From assembly GCA_002923335.1 (NCBI GenBank), contig BEHZ01000007.1, positions 1-24,534 of the forward strand: a stretch of DNA of 24,534 bases, read 5' to 3'. Shown here in pieces: positions 15,485-22,121 of the stretch. Every line of letters starts with the position of its first letter. Positions within the stretch are counted from its first letter, which is position 1. A program made the translations under genes and the position numbers. The DNA is from a bacterium HR23. Lineage in GTDB: Bacteria; Chloroflexota; Dehalococcoidia; Lucifugimonadales; HRBIN23. Below the pieces are notes generated by a model, which ran no database searches, was not told where the DNA came from, and was given only the letters and a program-made list of their open reading frames with translations.

Positions 15485-15497
15485 CAAGTCCTCCTTT

Positions 15498-16298
15498 CTA
15501 CAACGATGTCCACTTCAACGCCTCCTGGCGCTTCATGGTGTAGTGCCAGGGGAGAAGAAGGCGCTCCACCAGGGCGGTGGCCTGGAAGAGGGCGATGCCC
15601 ATCACTCCTAGCGCCACCAGTGAAGCGAAGACGAGGGGGGTCTGGAAGCGGGGCACCGCCTGAGTCATCAGCCAGCCCAGGCCGGCGCTGGCCCCCACCC
15701 ACTCCCCGATCACGGCCCCGATGACGCTAACGGCCGCCGCCACCTTAGCGCCGGAAAAGAGGTAAGGGAGCGCCCAGGGGAGGCTCACCATAAGGAAGAC
15801 CTTCCATCGGCCGGCCCCCATGGTGCGCAGGAGGTTCACCAGGTCGGGGTCCACACTCCGCAAGCCGTCCACCAAGTTGACCGTGATAGGGAAGAAGCAG
15901 ATAAGGGCTACCACAATGACCTTCATGCGGATGTCGTAGCCAACCCAGATGAGGAGAAGAGGGGCGATGGCAATGATGGGGATGGTCTGGGAGGCAACTA
16001 CCAGGGGATAGAAGCCCCGCTCTACAACCCGCCACTGGGCGATGGCCACCCCACACGCTACCCCGACCGTGAACGCGACCGCAAACCCCGCCAGCACCTC
16101 CTGAAGGGTTACCCAGGAGTGGCGTGCCAGGAGGTCCCCGCGGGCCACTAACTCCCGGACGATGGCGCTGGGAGGCGGAAGGAGCCAGCGGGGAATGGCC
16201 AGGGCGTGGGCCAGGCCTTCCCACAGGGCAAGGGCACCAGCCATCAGGGCCAGTGGGGGCCACCATTCGTTCAGGCGTTCCTTCACCCAGCGTGTCAT
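15498..16298 (-). CDS. thiX: ABC transporter permease for thiamin pyrimidine uptake
   Basis: Membrane subunit of the ThiXYZ transporter, related to SsuC/TauC permeases. 266 residues with six predicted hydrophobic segments. The periplasmic N-terminal part contains the LPPPSAIVRELV motif common in this family. The cytoplasmic coupling loop LRTMGAGRWKVFLMVSLPWALPYLFSG (around 165-190) is the EAA-type motif that contacts the ATPase. The ATG at 16298 overlaps the stop of thiZ (four-base ATGA type), and thiY begins 13 bases after its stop. All features are intact; assignment to thiamin pyrimidine depends on the riboswitch and neighbours. Confidence 0.92.
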   Translation of the reverse strand: MTRWVKERLNEWWPPLALMAGALALWEGLAHALAIPRWLLPPPSAIVRELVARGDLLARHSWVTLQEVLAGFAVAFTVGVACGVAIAQWRVVERGFYPLVVASQTIPIIAIAPLLLIWVGYDIRMKVIVVALICFFPITVNLVDGLRSVDPDLVNLLRTMGAGRWKVFLMVSLPWALPYLFSGAKVAAAVSVIGAVIGEWVGASAGLGWLMTQAVPRFQTPLVFASLVALGVMGIALFQATALVERLLLPWHYTMKRQEALKWTSL

Positions 16299-17092
16299 GG
16301 CGGTGCCTCCTGGGCCACCTGGGTGCCGGTGAGCATCTGGAAGACCTCCGCCTTCAGGCGCACGAAGGGAGGGCTGGTTACCATCTCCCTCTGGCGAGGC
16401 CGAGGGAGGGAGACGGGCACTACTCCTCGCACCCGTGCAGGGCGTGGGGTAAGCACCAGCACCCTATCCGCCAGAAAAAGGGCCTCCTCCACATCGTGGG
16501 TTACTAGGAGCACCGTGAGGCGCAGGGCTTCCCACAGGCTCGCCAACCAATCCTGAAGGCTGGCCCGGGTGAGGGCATCCAGGGCGCCGAAGGGTTCGTC
16601 CAGCAACACAATGGACTTGCCGGCCAGCACGGTCCGCAGGAAAGCAGCTCGTTGGCGCATCCCCCCCGAGAGGGTAAAGGGATAAGCGTGCTCAAACCCC
16701 CTGAGGCCAAAGACGTCCATTAAGGCCAGGGCACGCTCCCGAGCCGCCTTCCGAGGGACCCCCTGCACCTCCAGGGGCAGGATGGCGTTGTCCAGCACAG
16801 TGCGCCACGGGAGGAGGAGGTCCTTCTGGTGCATATAGGCACAGAGGCCGGTGCGTTTGCGGGGGACGGCACCTTGGATGGCGATGGTGCCGGCGGAAGG
16901 CTCCTCCAGGCCGGCGATGAGGTTGAGGAGGGTGCTTTTCCCGCAACCACTGGGGCCGAGGATAGCCACGAACTCGCCGGGGCCCACGGAAAAGGAGACG
17001 CTGTCCAGCACAGGCACCACTCTACCATTGAGGGCGTAGGCCTTGCGGACGCCTTTGACTTCCACCGCCGGCACTGGGGCTGGGGCGTGCAG
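16295..17092 (-). CDS. thiZ: ABC transporter ATPase for thiamin pyrimidine uptake
   Basis: ATP-hydrolysing subunit of ThiXYZ. From the start proposed here it has 265 residues: Walker A GPSGCGKS at about 46-53, Q-loop in MHQKDLLLPW (Q89), signature LSGGMRQR (141-148), Walker B IVLLDEP (161-167) and H-loop VTHD (H199). The start is odd. The only strong ribosome site, AGGAGG at 17104-17099, is followed six bases later by CTG (17092-17090). The in-frame TTG at 17143 lies inside the terminator stem, and the first GTG (17074) is 24 bases from the ribosome site. A CUG start is therefore the best reading, with GTG at 17074 or 17065 as alternatives. First gene of the riboswitch-controlled operon. Confidence 0.9.
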   Translation of the reverse strand: MHAPAPVPAVEVKGVRKAYALNGRVVPVLDSVSFSVGPGEFVAILGPSGCGKSTLLNLIAGLEEPSAGTIAIQGAVPRKRTGLCAYMHQKDLLLPWRTVLDNAILPLEVQGVPRKAARERALALMDVFGLRGFEHAYPFTLSGGMRQRAAFLRTVLAGKSIVLLDEPFGALDALTRASLQDWLASLWEALRLTVLLVTHDVEEALFLADRVLVLTPRPARVRGVVPVSLPRPRQREMVTSPPFVRLKAEVFQMLTGTQVAQEAPP

Positions 17093-17110
17093 AGCAGACC
17101 TCCTGGCCAG

Positions 17111-17150
17111 CAAAACAAAGCGCCGCTTGCCAGGCAGAGGCAAGCGGCGC
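17111..17150 (-). terminator. Riboswitch-linked intrinsic terminator
   Basis: On the minus strand GCGCCGCTTGCC (17150-17139) pairs with GGCAAGCGGCGC (17131-17120), a perfect 12-bp stem with a 7-base loop, followed by TTTGTTTTG. It lies between the TPP riboswitch and the thiZ ribosome site, so thiamin pyrophosphate binding is expected to favour termination (OFF switch). Confidence 0.92.
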
Positions 17151-17172
17151 CCCAGTTACCCCGTGCAGGGTG

Positions 17173-17274
17173 AGCCGGTTCCCTCCGCTGGCATTACCCA
17201 GATCAGGTTCTTGGGGTCGGCGGCATTAGGGGGGCCGCCCTCTCAGCCTGGCTCTACCAGGCTCCCCCTCGGCT
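17173..17274 (-). promoter_or_regulatory. TPP riboswitch (THI element)
   Basis: The minus strand carries the canonical thi-box sequences: GGCTGAGAGGG for the pyrimidine-sensing arm, then GAACCTGATCTGGGTAATGC and CAGCGGAGGGAA for the pyrophosphate arm and its closing region. P1 can be formed by AGCCG (17274-17270) with CGGCT (17177-17173). It starts about 19 bases after the predicted transcription start and is followed by a terminator, then thiZ. This is the aptamer that senses thiamin pyrophosphate, so the operon should be off when thiamin is plentiful. Confidence 0.97.
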
Positions 17275-17299
17275 GGGCGCTCTCTCGTTGTTCACCTGC

Positions 17300-17328
17300 A
17301 GTTTACCCCTTTCTTTTCTGCTTGTCAA
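17300..17328 (-). promoter_or_regulatory. Promoter of the thi salvage operon
   Basis: Minus-strand TTGACA (17328-17323), a 17-base spacer, and TAAACT (17305-17300). Predicted start near 17293, just ahead of the riboswitch. A perfect -35 and optimal spacing make it one of the strongest promoters in the window. Confidence 0.8.
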
Positions 17329-17385
17329 CCCTTCGTGGAAGGGGTTTGTCTCACGGCCCTTGTGGTTGGATAAGGCTTCGTATCC

Positions 17386-17414
17386 TTGACGGCCTCCTCG
17401 GGCGCAGGTATCAT
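17386..17414 (+). promoter_or_regulatory. Promoter of birA
   Basis: TTGACG (17386-17391), a 17-base spacer, TATCAT (17409-17414). Predicted transcription start around 17420-17422, only four to six bases before the birA ATG at 17426, which implies a leaderless or nearly leaderless message. Confidence 0.65.
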
Positions 17415-17425
17415 CACATCGGCAT

Positions 17426-18241
17426 ATGGGGAACGCGCTGGCAGTAGAGGCCGTCGCCCAGGACCTAGGCACCCGCCGGGTTGGGCGGTGTATCTTCCTC
17501 TTCCCCTCTCTCTCGTCCACCATGGACGCTGCTCATCGCCTCGCGCAACTTGGTGTGCCGGAGGGGGCGGTTGTCCTGGCAGAGGAGCAGACCGCCGGCC
17601 GGGGGCGTTTTCAACGGCAGTGGCACTCCCCCCCTGGAGTAAACCTTTACCTCTCCATCGTCTTGCGCCCCCCGGCGGAGGCGGTGCGCCGGGTCAACAT
17701 GGCGTGTAGTCTGGCGGTGGTGGACACGGTGCGCCAGATAGGGGGGCTTTCGCCATCCGTCAAATGGCCCAACGATGTGCGTCTGCGGGGCAGGAAGGTG
17801 TGCGGAATCCTCATAGAGGGGCGATGGGAGGGGCAAAGCGCAGGCTGGCTGGTGGTAGGCATCGGCCTCAATGTCAACGCAGACTTTGCCAGCACCCCTC
17901 TAGAGGATGTCGCCACTAGCCTGGCCCTTGAGACGGGTAGGCTGCAAGATAGGACAGGGGTGCTTCGCTCTCTCCTGCGTTTTCTAGACCAGCGGTATGA
18001 GCAGGCCCTTACAGGTTACCCCCTGTGGCGGGAGTGGCAAAGCCACCTGGAGGGTTTAGGCCAACCCCTTGCGGTGCGGTGGGGCCAGCAGGTGGTGGAG
18101 GGAGTAGCCGAAGGAGTTACCCCGGAAGGAGACCTGATTGTCTGCCAGGTGGATGGCACACGGGCGATTCTGCCAACGGGAGAGGTTACTACCCACACTG
18201 GGGTTGGGAGCGCCCCACGCACCCCCGGTGCAAGGAGGTAA
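17426..18241 (+). CDS. birA: Biotin--[acetyl-CoA-carboxylase] ligase, without HTH domain
   Basis: Activates biotin with ATP and attaches it to the carrier lysine of biotin-dependent carboxylases. 271 residues. The adenylate-binding loop GRGRFQRQW is at 58-66, KWPNDV at 113-118, and KVCGILIEG at 124-132 with catalytic K124. The C-terminal ~50 residues form the small SH3-like domain. No N-terminal helix-turn-helix is present, so it is a class I ligase and not the biotin operon repressor. The ATG at 17426 is needed because the catalytic fold begins with the FLFPSLSSTMDAAH segment at about residue 24; there is no Shine-Dalgarno sequence, matching the predicted near-leaderless transcript. The ribosome site of the following SDR (AAGGAGGTA) overlaps the birA stop, so the genes are coupled. 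Confidence 0.95.
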   Translation: MGNALAVEAVAQDLGTRRVGRCIFLFPSLSSTMDAAHRLAQLGVPEGAVVLAEEQTAGRGRFQRQWHSPPGVNLYLSIVLRPPAEAVRRVNMACSLAVVDTVRQIGGLSPSVKWPNDVRLRGRKVCGILIEGRWEGQSAGWLVVGIGLNVNADFASTPLEDVATSLALETGRLQDRTGVLRSLLRFLDQRYEQALTGYPLWREWQSHLEGLGQPLAVRWGQQVVEGVAEGVTPEGDLIVCQVDGTRAILPTGEVTTHTGVGSAPRTPGARR

Positions 18242-18243
18242 GC

Positions 18244-19044
18244 ATGCTGGAAGCCTTGAGCCTGGAGGGGCGAGTAGCCATTGTAACGGGTGGGGGGACG
18301 GGGTTGGGGCGGGCTATCGTGCAGCATTTGGCGAAAGCGGGAGCCGATGTGGCTATCGCTGCACGCCGCCCGGGCCCCATTGAGGAGGCGGCGGCCGAGG
18401 TGCGTGCCCTGGGGAGACGTGCCCTGGCTATCCCTACCGATGTATCGGACCCTGCCCAGGTGAACCGCCTGGTGGAAACGGTGCTGAAGGAGTGGGGGAA
18501 GATTGACATCCTTGTGAACAACGCCGGGCAGGTGGGCTTACCTCGCAAGCCCATCTGGGAGATTACCGATGAAGAGTGGCGTCAGGGCTTAGAGGTCAAC
18601 TTGAGTAGCGCCTTCTACTGCTCCCGTGCTGTTGCCAGGCATATGGTTGAGCGGGGCAAGGGGGTTATCATCATTATCACCTCCTCCTTTGGCTTGCGGG
18701 GGCCAAGGGATGCGTATATTTACAATGTGAGCAAGGGGGCTATGGTGCCCCTCATTCGCACCCTGGCGGTCTCTTTGGGGCGATATGGCATTCGCACCAA
18801 CGGCATCGCCCCGGGCGGTATCCCCACCGAGGGCACGCAACAGCACCCTGATTACATCGCCCGCCCTGACTTCGTCCCCATCGGCCACTTGGGACGGCCG
18901 GACGACATAGGCCATGTGGCCCTTTTCCTGGCGTCCGACGCCTCGTCGTATATGAACGGGGCGGTGGTCATAGTGGACGGTGCCGGCCTTGCCGGGGGCT
19001 ATGCCCCCACCGGTTATGCCCCCGTTATTCCCTTGAACGAGTAG
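18244..19044 (+). CDS. Short-chain dehydrogenase/reductase, intact classical SDR
   Basis: NAD(P)-dependent oxidoreductase of the FabG/glucose-dehydrogenase-like group, substrate unknown. 266 residues from the ATG at 18244, three bases after the birA stop, with AAGGAGGTA as ribosome site. The cofactor motif TGGGTGLG is at 15-22, NNAG at 92-95, N119 in VNLSSA, and the triad S148 (ITSSFG), Y160 and K164 (YNVSK). The C-terminal segment after GAVVIVDGAG carries an unusual Gly/Tyr/Pro-rich tail (GGYAPTGYAPVIPLNE) that may order at a subunit interface or active site. It is followed nine bases later by a second, degenerate SDR. The two together suggest a heteromeric enzyme or a pair of steps, but this is inference. 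Confidence 0.93.
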   Translation: MLEALSLEGRVAIVTGGGTGLGRAIVQHLAKAGADVAIAARRPGPIEEAAAEVRALGRRALAIPTDVSDPAQVNRLVETVLKEWGKIDILVNNAGQVGLPRKPIWEITDEEWRQGLEVNLSSAFYCSRAVARHMVERGKGVIIIITSSFGLRGPRDAYIYNVSKGAMVPLIRTLAVSLGRYGIRTNGIAPGGIPTEGTQQHPDYIARPDFVPIGHLGRPDDIGHVALFLASDASSYMNGAVVIVDGAGLAGGYAPTGYAPVIPLNE

Positions 19045-19053
19045 GAGGCGCCC

Positions 19054-19794
19054 ATGCCCATCCCTAAAGAATGGAGCCTTTCGGGACGCACTGCTCTGGT
19101 TGCCAGCAACGGCCACGGGTGGACGCCCACCCTTGTCCAAGCCCTCCAGGAGGCGGGAGCCCAGGTGGCGCTGGTCGCCCACAAGGCCCAGGGTCTCCAG
19201 GGCGTATCGGGCCTGGCCCTGGGCCTCACGGCAGATGTAACCGACCCTGACCAGGTGCGCCGGGCAGTCGCCCAAGTGCATCGGCGTCTTGGGCGCATAG
19301 ACATCCTGGTGCATAACACCCAGGTGTTGCTGGGTAAGCCCTTCGTGGAGACCACCATAGAGGAGTTTGACACGCTCTTCCGCTTCAATGTGCGGTCAGC
19401 TTGGCTTTTCTGCCAGGAGGCAGCGAAGGTGATGCTGGCCCAGCAGTATGGGCGTATCGTCCTTATCGCCTCTGGGCTGGCGAAGCGGGGCAACTGGAAC
19501 CTCTCGGCCTACTGCGCCAGCATGGCAGCGCTTACGAACCTGGTGCATACCCTGGCCCTGGAACTGGGCCGCAGCAACATCCGGGTGAACGGCATTGGCC
19601 CCGGGTGGCTCACACTGGAGGAGAAGCCCATAGAGGAACAGCAGAAGGAACTACTGGTGCGCTATCTCCCCCTCCGGCGCTACGGCCATCCCCGGGACCT
19701 GGTAGGCATCCTGGTCTATATGTGCAGTGAGGCGTGCGACTTCCTTACGGGCCACACCGTTTACATTGACGGCGGGGCTATGATCCACCCGTAG
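19054..19794 (+). CDS. Degenerate SDR-family protein (catalytic Lys and cofactor motif altered)
   Basis: 246 residues with a full-length SDR fold and an ordinary C terminus (FLTGHTVYIDGGAMIHP), so the gene is not truncated. Several key positions are changed. The TGxxxGxG cofactor motif is replaced by ASNGHGWT at 17-24, NNAG by HNTQ at 87-90, and the YxxxK motif by YCASM (Y153, M157), so the catalytic lysine is missing. S140 and N112 are kept. The open frame, good ribosome site (GTAGGAGG before the ATG at 19054) and nine-base gap from the intact SDR indicate a maintained gene. It may be a non-catalytic partner of the SDR at 18244, a divergent enzyme with another cofactor mode, or a reductase using a different proton relay. 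Ends overlapping the slipin gene by 17 bases. Confidence 0.87.
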   Translation: MPIPKEWSLSGRTALVASNGHGWTPTLVQALQEAGAQVALVAHKAQGLQGVSGLALGLTADVTDPDQVRRAVAQVHRRLGRIDILVHNTQVLLGKPFVETTIEEFDTLFRFNVRSAWLFCQEAAKVMLAQQYGRIVLIASGLAKRGNWNLSAYCASMAALTNLVHTLALELGRSNIRVNGIGPGWLTLEEKPIEEQQKELLVRYLPLRRYGHPRDLVGILVYMCSEACDFLTGHTVYIDGGAMIHP

Positions 19795-20581
19795 GGCCCG
19801 TCTGCGCGGGCGGGGTGGTGTCCCCGCCTGTGCGCCGTCCTCCCATAAAGGCGGTGATGAGGTCAATGGGGAGGGGGAAGACGACGGTGCTGGTGCGCTC
19901 AGTAGAGATCTCGGTAAGGGTCTGTAGATAGCGCAGTTGCAGGGCCGCCGGCTCCTGCTGGATAACCCGAGCCGCCTCTGCGAGACGCTGGGCAGCAGCG
20001 AACTCCCCTTCAGCGTGGATAATCTTGGCCCGCCTCTCCCGCTCCGCTTCGGCCTGGCGGGCTATGGCACGGCGCATCTCCGCCGGTATCTCCACATCCT
20101 TGACCTCAACCGCGCTCACCTTCACCCCCCAGGGGTCGGTATGTTCATCTATGATGCGCTGGAGACGCTGGTTGATGTTCTCCCGATGGGTGAGCAGTTC
20201 GTCCAGTTCGGACTGTCCCACCACACTGCGCAGGGTGGTCTGGGCAATCAGGGAAGTCGCACGCACGTAGTCCAGGATTTTCACTACGGCAGCGGACGGG
20301 TCCACCACCCTAAAATACACCACGGCGTCCACCCGGGTAGTCACATTGTCTTTGGTGATGCATTCCTGTGGGGGGACATCAATGGTGAGGGTGCGTAGGT
20401 CCACTTTCACCATGCGCTCCACATACGGGATCATAAAGAAGATGCCCGGTCCCCGGGCCCCCACGAGGCGTCCCAGGCGAAAGATAACGCCCCGCTCATA
20501 TTCCTGCACCACCCGCACCGAGGCCGTGGCAACGATAAGGATGAGCACGATGATAACGCCCAGGGCGATAATCCACTGCAT
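19778..20581 (-). CDS. Slipin / stomatin-like SPFH (band 7) protein
   Basis: Membrane-anchored scaffold protein that forms oligomeric rings or cages and organises membrane domains. 267 residues. A single N-terminal hydrophobic segment (about 3-21) is followed by the band 7 domain: EYERGVIFRLGR, GPGIFFMIPYVERM, VPPQECITKDNVTTRVDAVVYFRV, and the helical C-terminal part rich in A, E, R and Q (AIARQAEAERERRAKIIHAEGE). Then comes a short Pro/Gly/Thr tail. The start ATG overlaps the nfeD stop as TAATG. This gene order is the known NfeD-slipin pair; the NfeD protease is reported in archaeal homologues to cut the slipin C-terminal region. Convergent with the degenerate SDR, overlapping by 17 bases. 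Confidence 0.95.
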   Translation of the reverse strand: MQWIIALGVIIVLILIVATASVRVVQEYERGVIFRLGRLVGARGPGIFFMIPYVERMVKVDLRTLTIDVPPQECITKDNVTTRVDAVVYFRVVDPSAAVVKILDYVRATSLIAQTTLRSVVGQSELDELLTHRENINQRLQRIIDEHTDPWGVKVSAVEVKDVEIPAEMRRAIARQAEAERERRAKIIHAEGEFAAAQRLAEAARVIQQEPAALQLRYLQTLTEISTERTSTVVFPLPIDLITAFMGGRRTGGDTTPPAQTGPTGGS

Positions 20582-21903
20582 TACTCCCTCCTTTGTAGCC
20601 TGCGCACCCGGAGGGTCAGGCCGTCCCTCCCCTCCACGACAACCGTTTCGCCCTCCTCAATACGCCCGTCCAGGCTCACCGCCCGCCACCGCTCCCCTTC
20701 TACCATAACTGTCCCCTCAGGGTCAAGGGTGGTGCGGGCGACGCCCCGTTGCCCCTTCAGCCCCTCCGCTCCTGTAACCGGCTGACGCCGCCGTCGGTCC
20801 TCTACGATGGTGCGCACCACAAAGATGAAGAAGCCGGCGATGGCAGTGGCCATGCTGTAGACAAGCCAGGGGTTGACTCGCAGGTTAGGGGGGGCGGCGC
20901 TGGAGACCAGCAGAAGCCCCCCCAAAATCAGGGCGATGGCCCCTCCGATCCCCAGGGCACCGTGGCTGGTAACGAACACCTCCGCCACAAACAGGATGAA
21001 GGCCAGCACAATAAGGAGCACCCCTGCCCAGTTGATGGGCAAGGTGCCTAGGGAGAAGAGGGCCAGCAAGAGCAGAATGCCTCCCACCACGCCGGGAAGG
21101 ATGGCGCCGGGGTTGGCGAACTCAAAAAAGAGGGCCAGGAGGGCAAGGCTCAGCAGGATGAAAGCGATGTTGGGGTTGCTGATGGTAAATAGGAACTGCT
21201 CTACCAAGGACATGTCCAGGTGCACGATGGGAGCGTTGGCGGTTGCCAGCGTGACCTCGCCCACGAGGAGGCGCACCCGCCGTCCATCCACCTGCTGAAG
21301 AAGGGAGGGGAGGTCGGGAGCGATGACATCCACGACGCCCAGGGCTTTGGCCTCTTCGGCGTGGGTGGAGGCGCTCTCCCTGACCGCCTTCTCCGCCCAT
21401 TCCATGTTCCGCCCCCGCATCTGGGCTAGGCTCCGGATATACGCCGCTGCATCGTTCACCATCTTCTCGCTTACGGCGGAGGGCGTTTGCTCTGTTTGCC
21501 CCGTCCCTCCGAGGACGACTGGGTGTGCGGCGCCGATTTCGGTGCCCGGGGCCATGGCGGCGATGTGGGCGGCGAGGGCGATAAAAGTTCCCGCCGACGC
21601 TGCCCGTGCCCCCGCGGGAGCCACATATACGATAACCGGCACCTGCGCGTTGATAATTCGCTGGATGATCTCCCGCATGCTTTCGTCCAGCCCACCGGGG
21701 GTGTCCAGCAGGATAATGGTAGCGGTGGCTCCCCGGCGCTCCGCTTCCTCCAGGCCACGCTCCACATATCTGGTCAGGGCAGGGTTGATGGTGCCCTTTA
21801 CCCGGAGCACCACCACTGGGGGGGCAGAAGCCATAAGGGGCGTGGAGACGGCGGAAAGGAGCAGGGTGGCGAGGAGGAGAACCGGCGCTACAAGTCTGGC
21901 CAA
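20581..21903 (-). CDS. nfeD: NfeD long-form membrane-bound serine protease
   Basis: ClpP-fold membrane protease thought to act on its slipin partner in membrane quality control. 440 residues, the long (1b) form. A signal peptide occupies about 1-25. The N-terminal protease domain has LLDTPGG (65-71), the nucleophile S103 in RAASAGTF, and K147 in AVSEKMVND as the Ser-Lys dyad. About four to five membrane segments lie in the middle (240-375), and a C-terminal OB-fold-like NfeD domain begins at GLKGQRGVA. The start is a TTG at 21903 with only a GGGGTGG ribosome site; no ATG lies before the signal peptide. The stop shares one base with the slipin ATG, implying coupled translation. A TATAAT box precedes it at 21936-21941. 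Confidence 0.93.
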   Translation of the reverse strand: MARLVAPVLLLATLLLSAVSTPLMASAPPVVVLRVKGTINPALTRYVERGLEEAERRGATATIILLDTPGGLDESMREIIQRIINAQVPVIVYVAPAGARAASAGTFIALAAHIAAMAPGTEIGAAHPVVLGGTGQTEQTPSAVSEKMVNDAAAYIRSLAQMRGRNMEWAEKAVRESASTHAEEAKALGVVDVIAPDLPSLLQQVDGRRVRLLVGEVTLATANAPIVHLDMSLVEQFLFTISNPNIAFILLSLALLALFFEFANPGAILPGVVGGILLLLALFSLGTLPINWAGVLLIVLAFILFVAEVFVTSHGALGIGGAIALILGGLLLVSSAAPPNLRVNPWLVYSMATAIAGFFIFVVRTIVEDRRRRQPVTGAEGLKGQRGVARTTLDPEGTVMVEGERWRAVSLDGRIEEGETVVVEGRDGLTLRVRRLQRRE

Positions 21904-21935
21904 CCGCCACCCCTGCGGGAAAACCGCTCAATACT

Positions 21936-21941
21936 ATTATA
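21936..21941 (-). promoter_or_regulatory. Perfect -10 box upstream of nfeD
   Basis: TATAAT on the minus strand (21941-21936). Predicted start about 21929, a 26-base leader before the TTG start. The -35 position 17 bases away is poor (TGTAAT), so strength or regulation cannot be judged. It is divergent from the receptor-gene promoter at 22004-22032. Confidence 0.55.
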
Positions 21942-22003
21942 GCGCAGGCTGTGGCACCATTACATATTGCTGAGCCCGGGTAACAGGCAGGCAATACACC
22001 CCC

Positions 22004-22032
22004 TTGACAAACCTGCCCCGCATGGATAGGAT
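22004..22032 (+). promoter_or_regulatory. Sigma-70 promoter of the ABC receptor gene
   Basis: TTGACA (22004-22009), a 17-base spacer, and TAGGAT (22027-22032). Predicted start near 22039, giving a leader of roughly 83 bases before the ATG at 22122, which carries a GGGAGGAGG ribosome site. The perfect -35 and spacing are convincing. Confidence 0.75.
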
Positions 22033-22121
22033 GTGTGCGATACTGCACATTCCCTATACCCCCACCGACTCAGCAGAGATAGTAGGACATTCCCCGCGAA
22101 CAACGGGAGGAGGATGGCACC

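Noticed and set aside
21122..22048. Minus-strand open frame overlapping nfeD and its promoter region
   Set aside because: Gly/Arg/Pro/His-rich translation out of frame with nfeD and crossing its TATAAT box; no domain seen.
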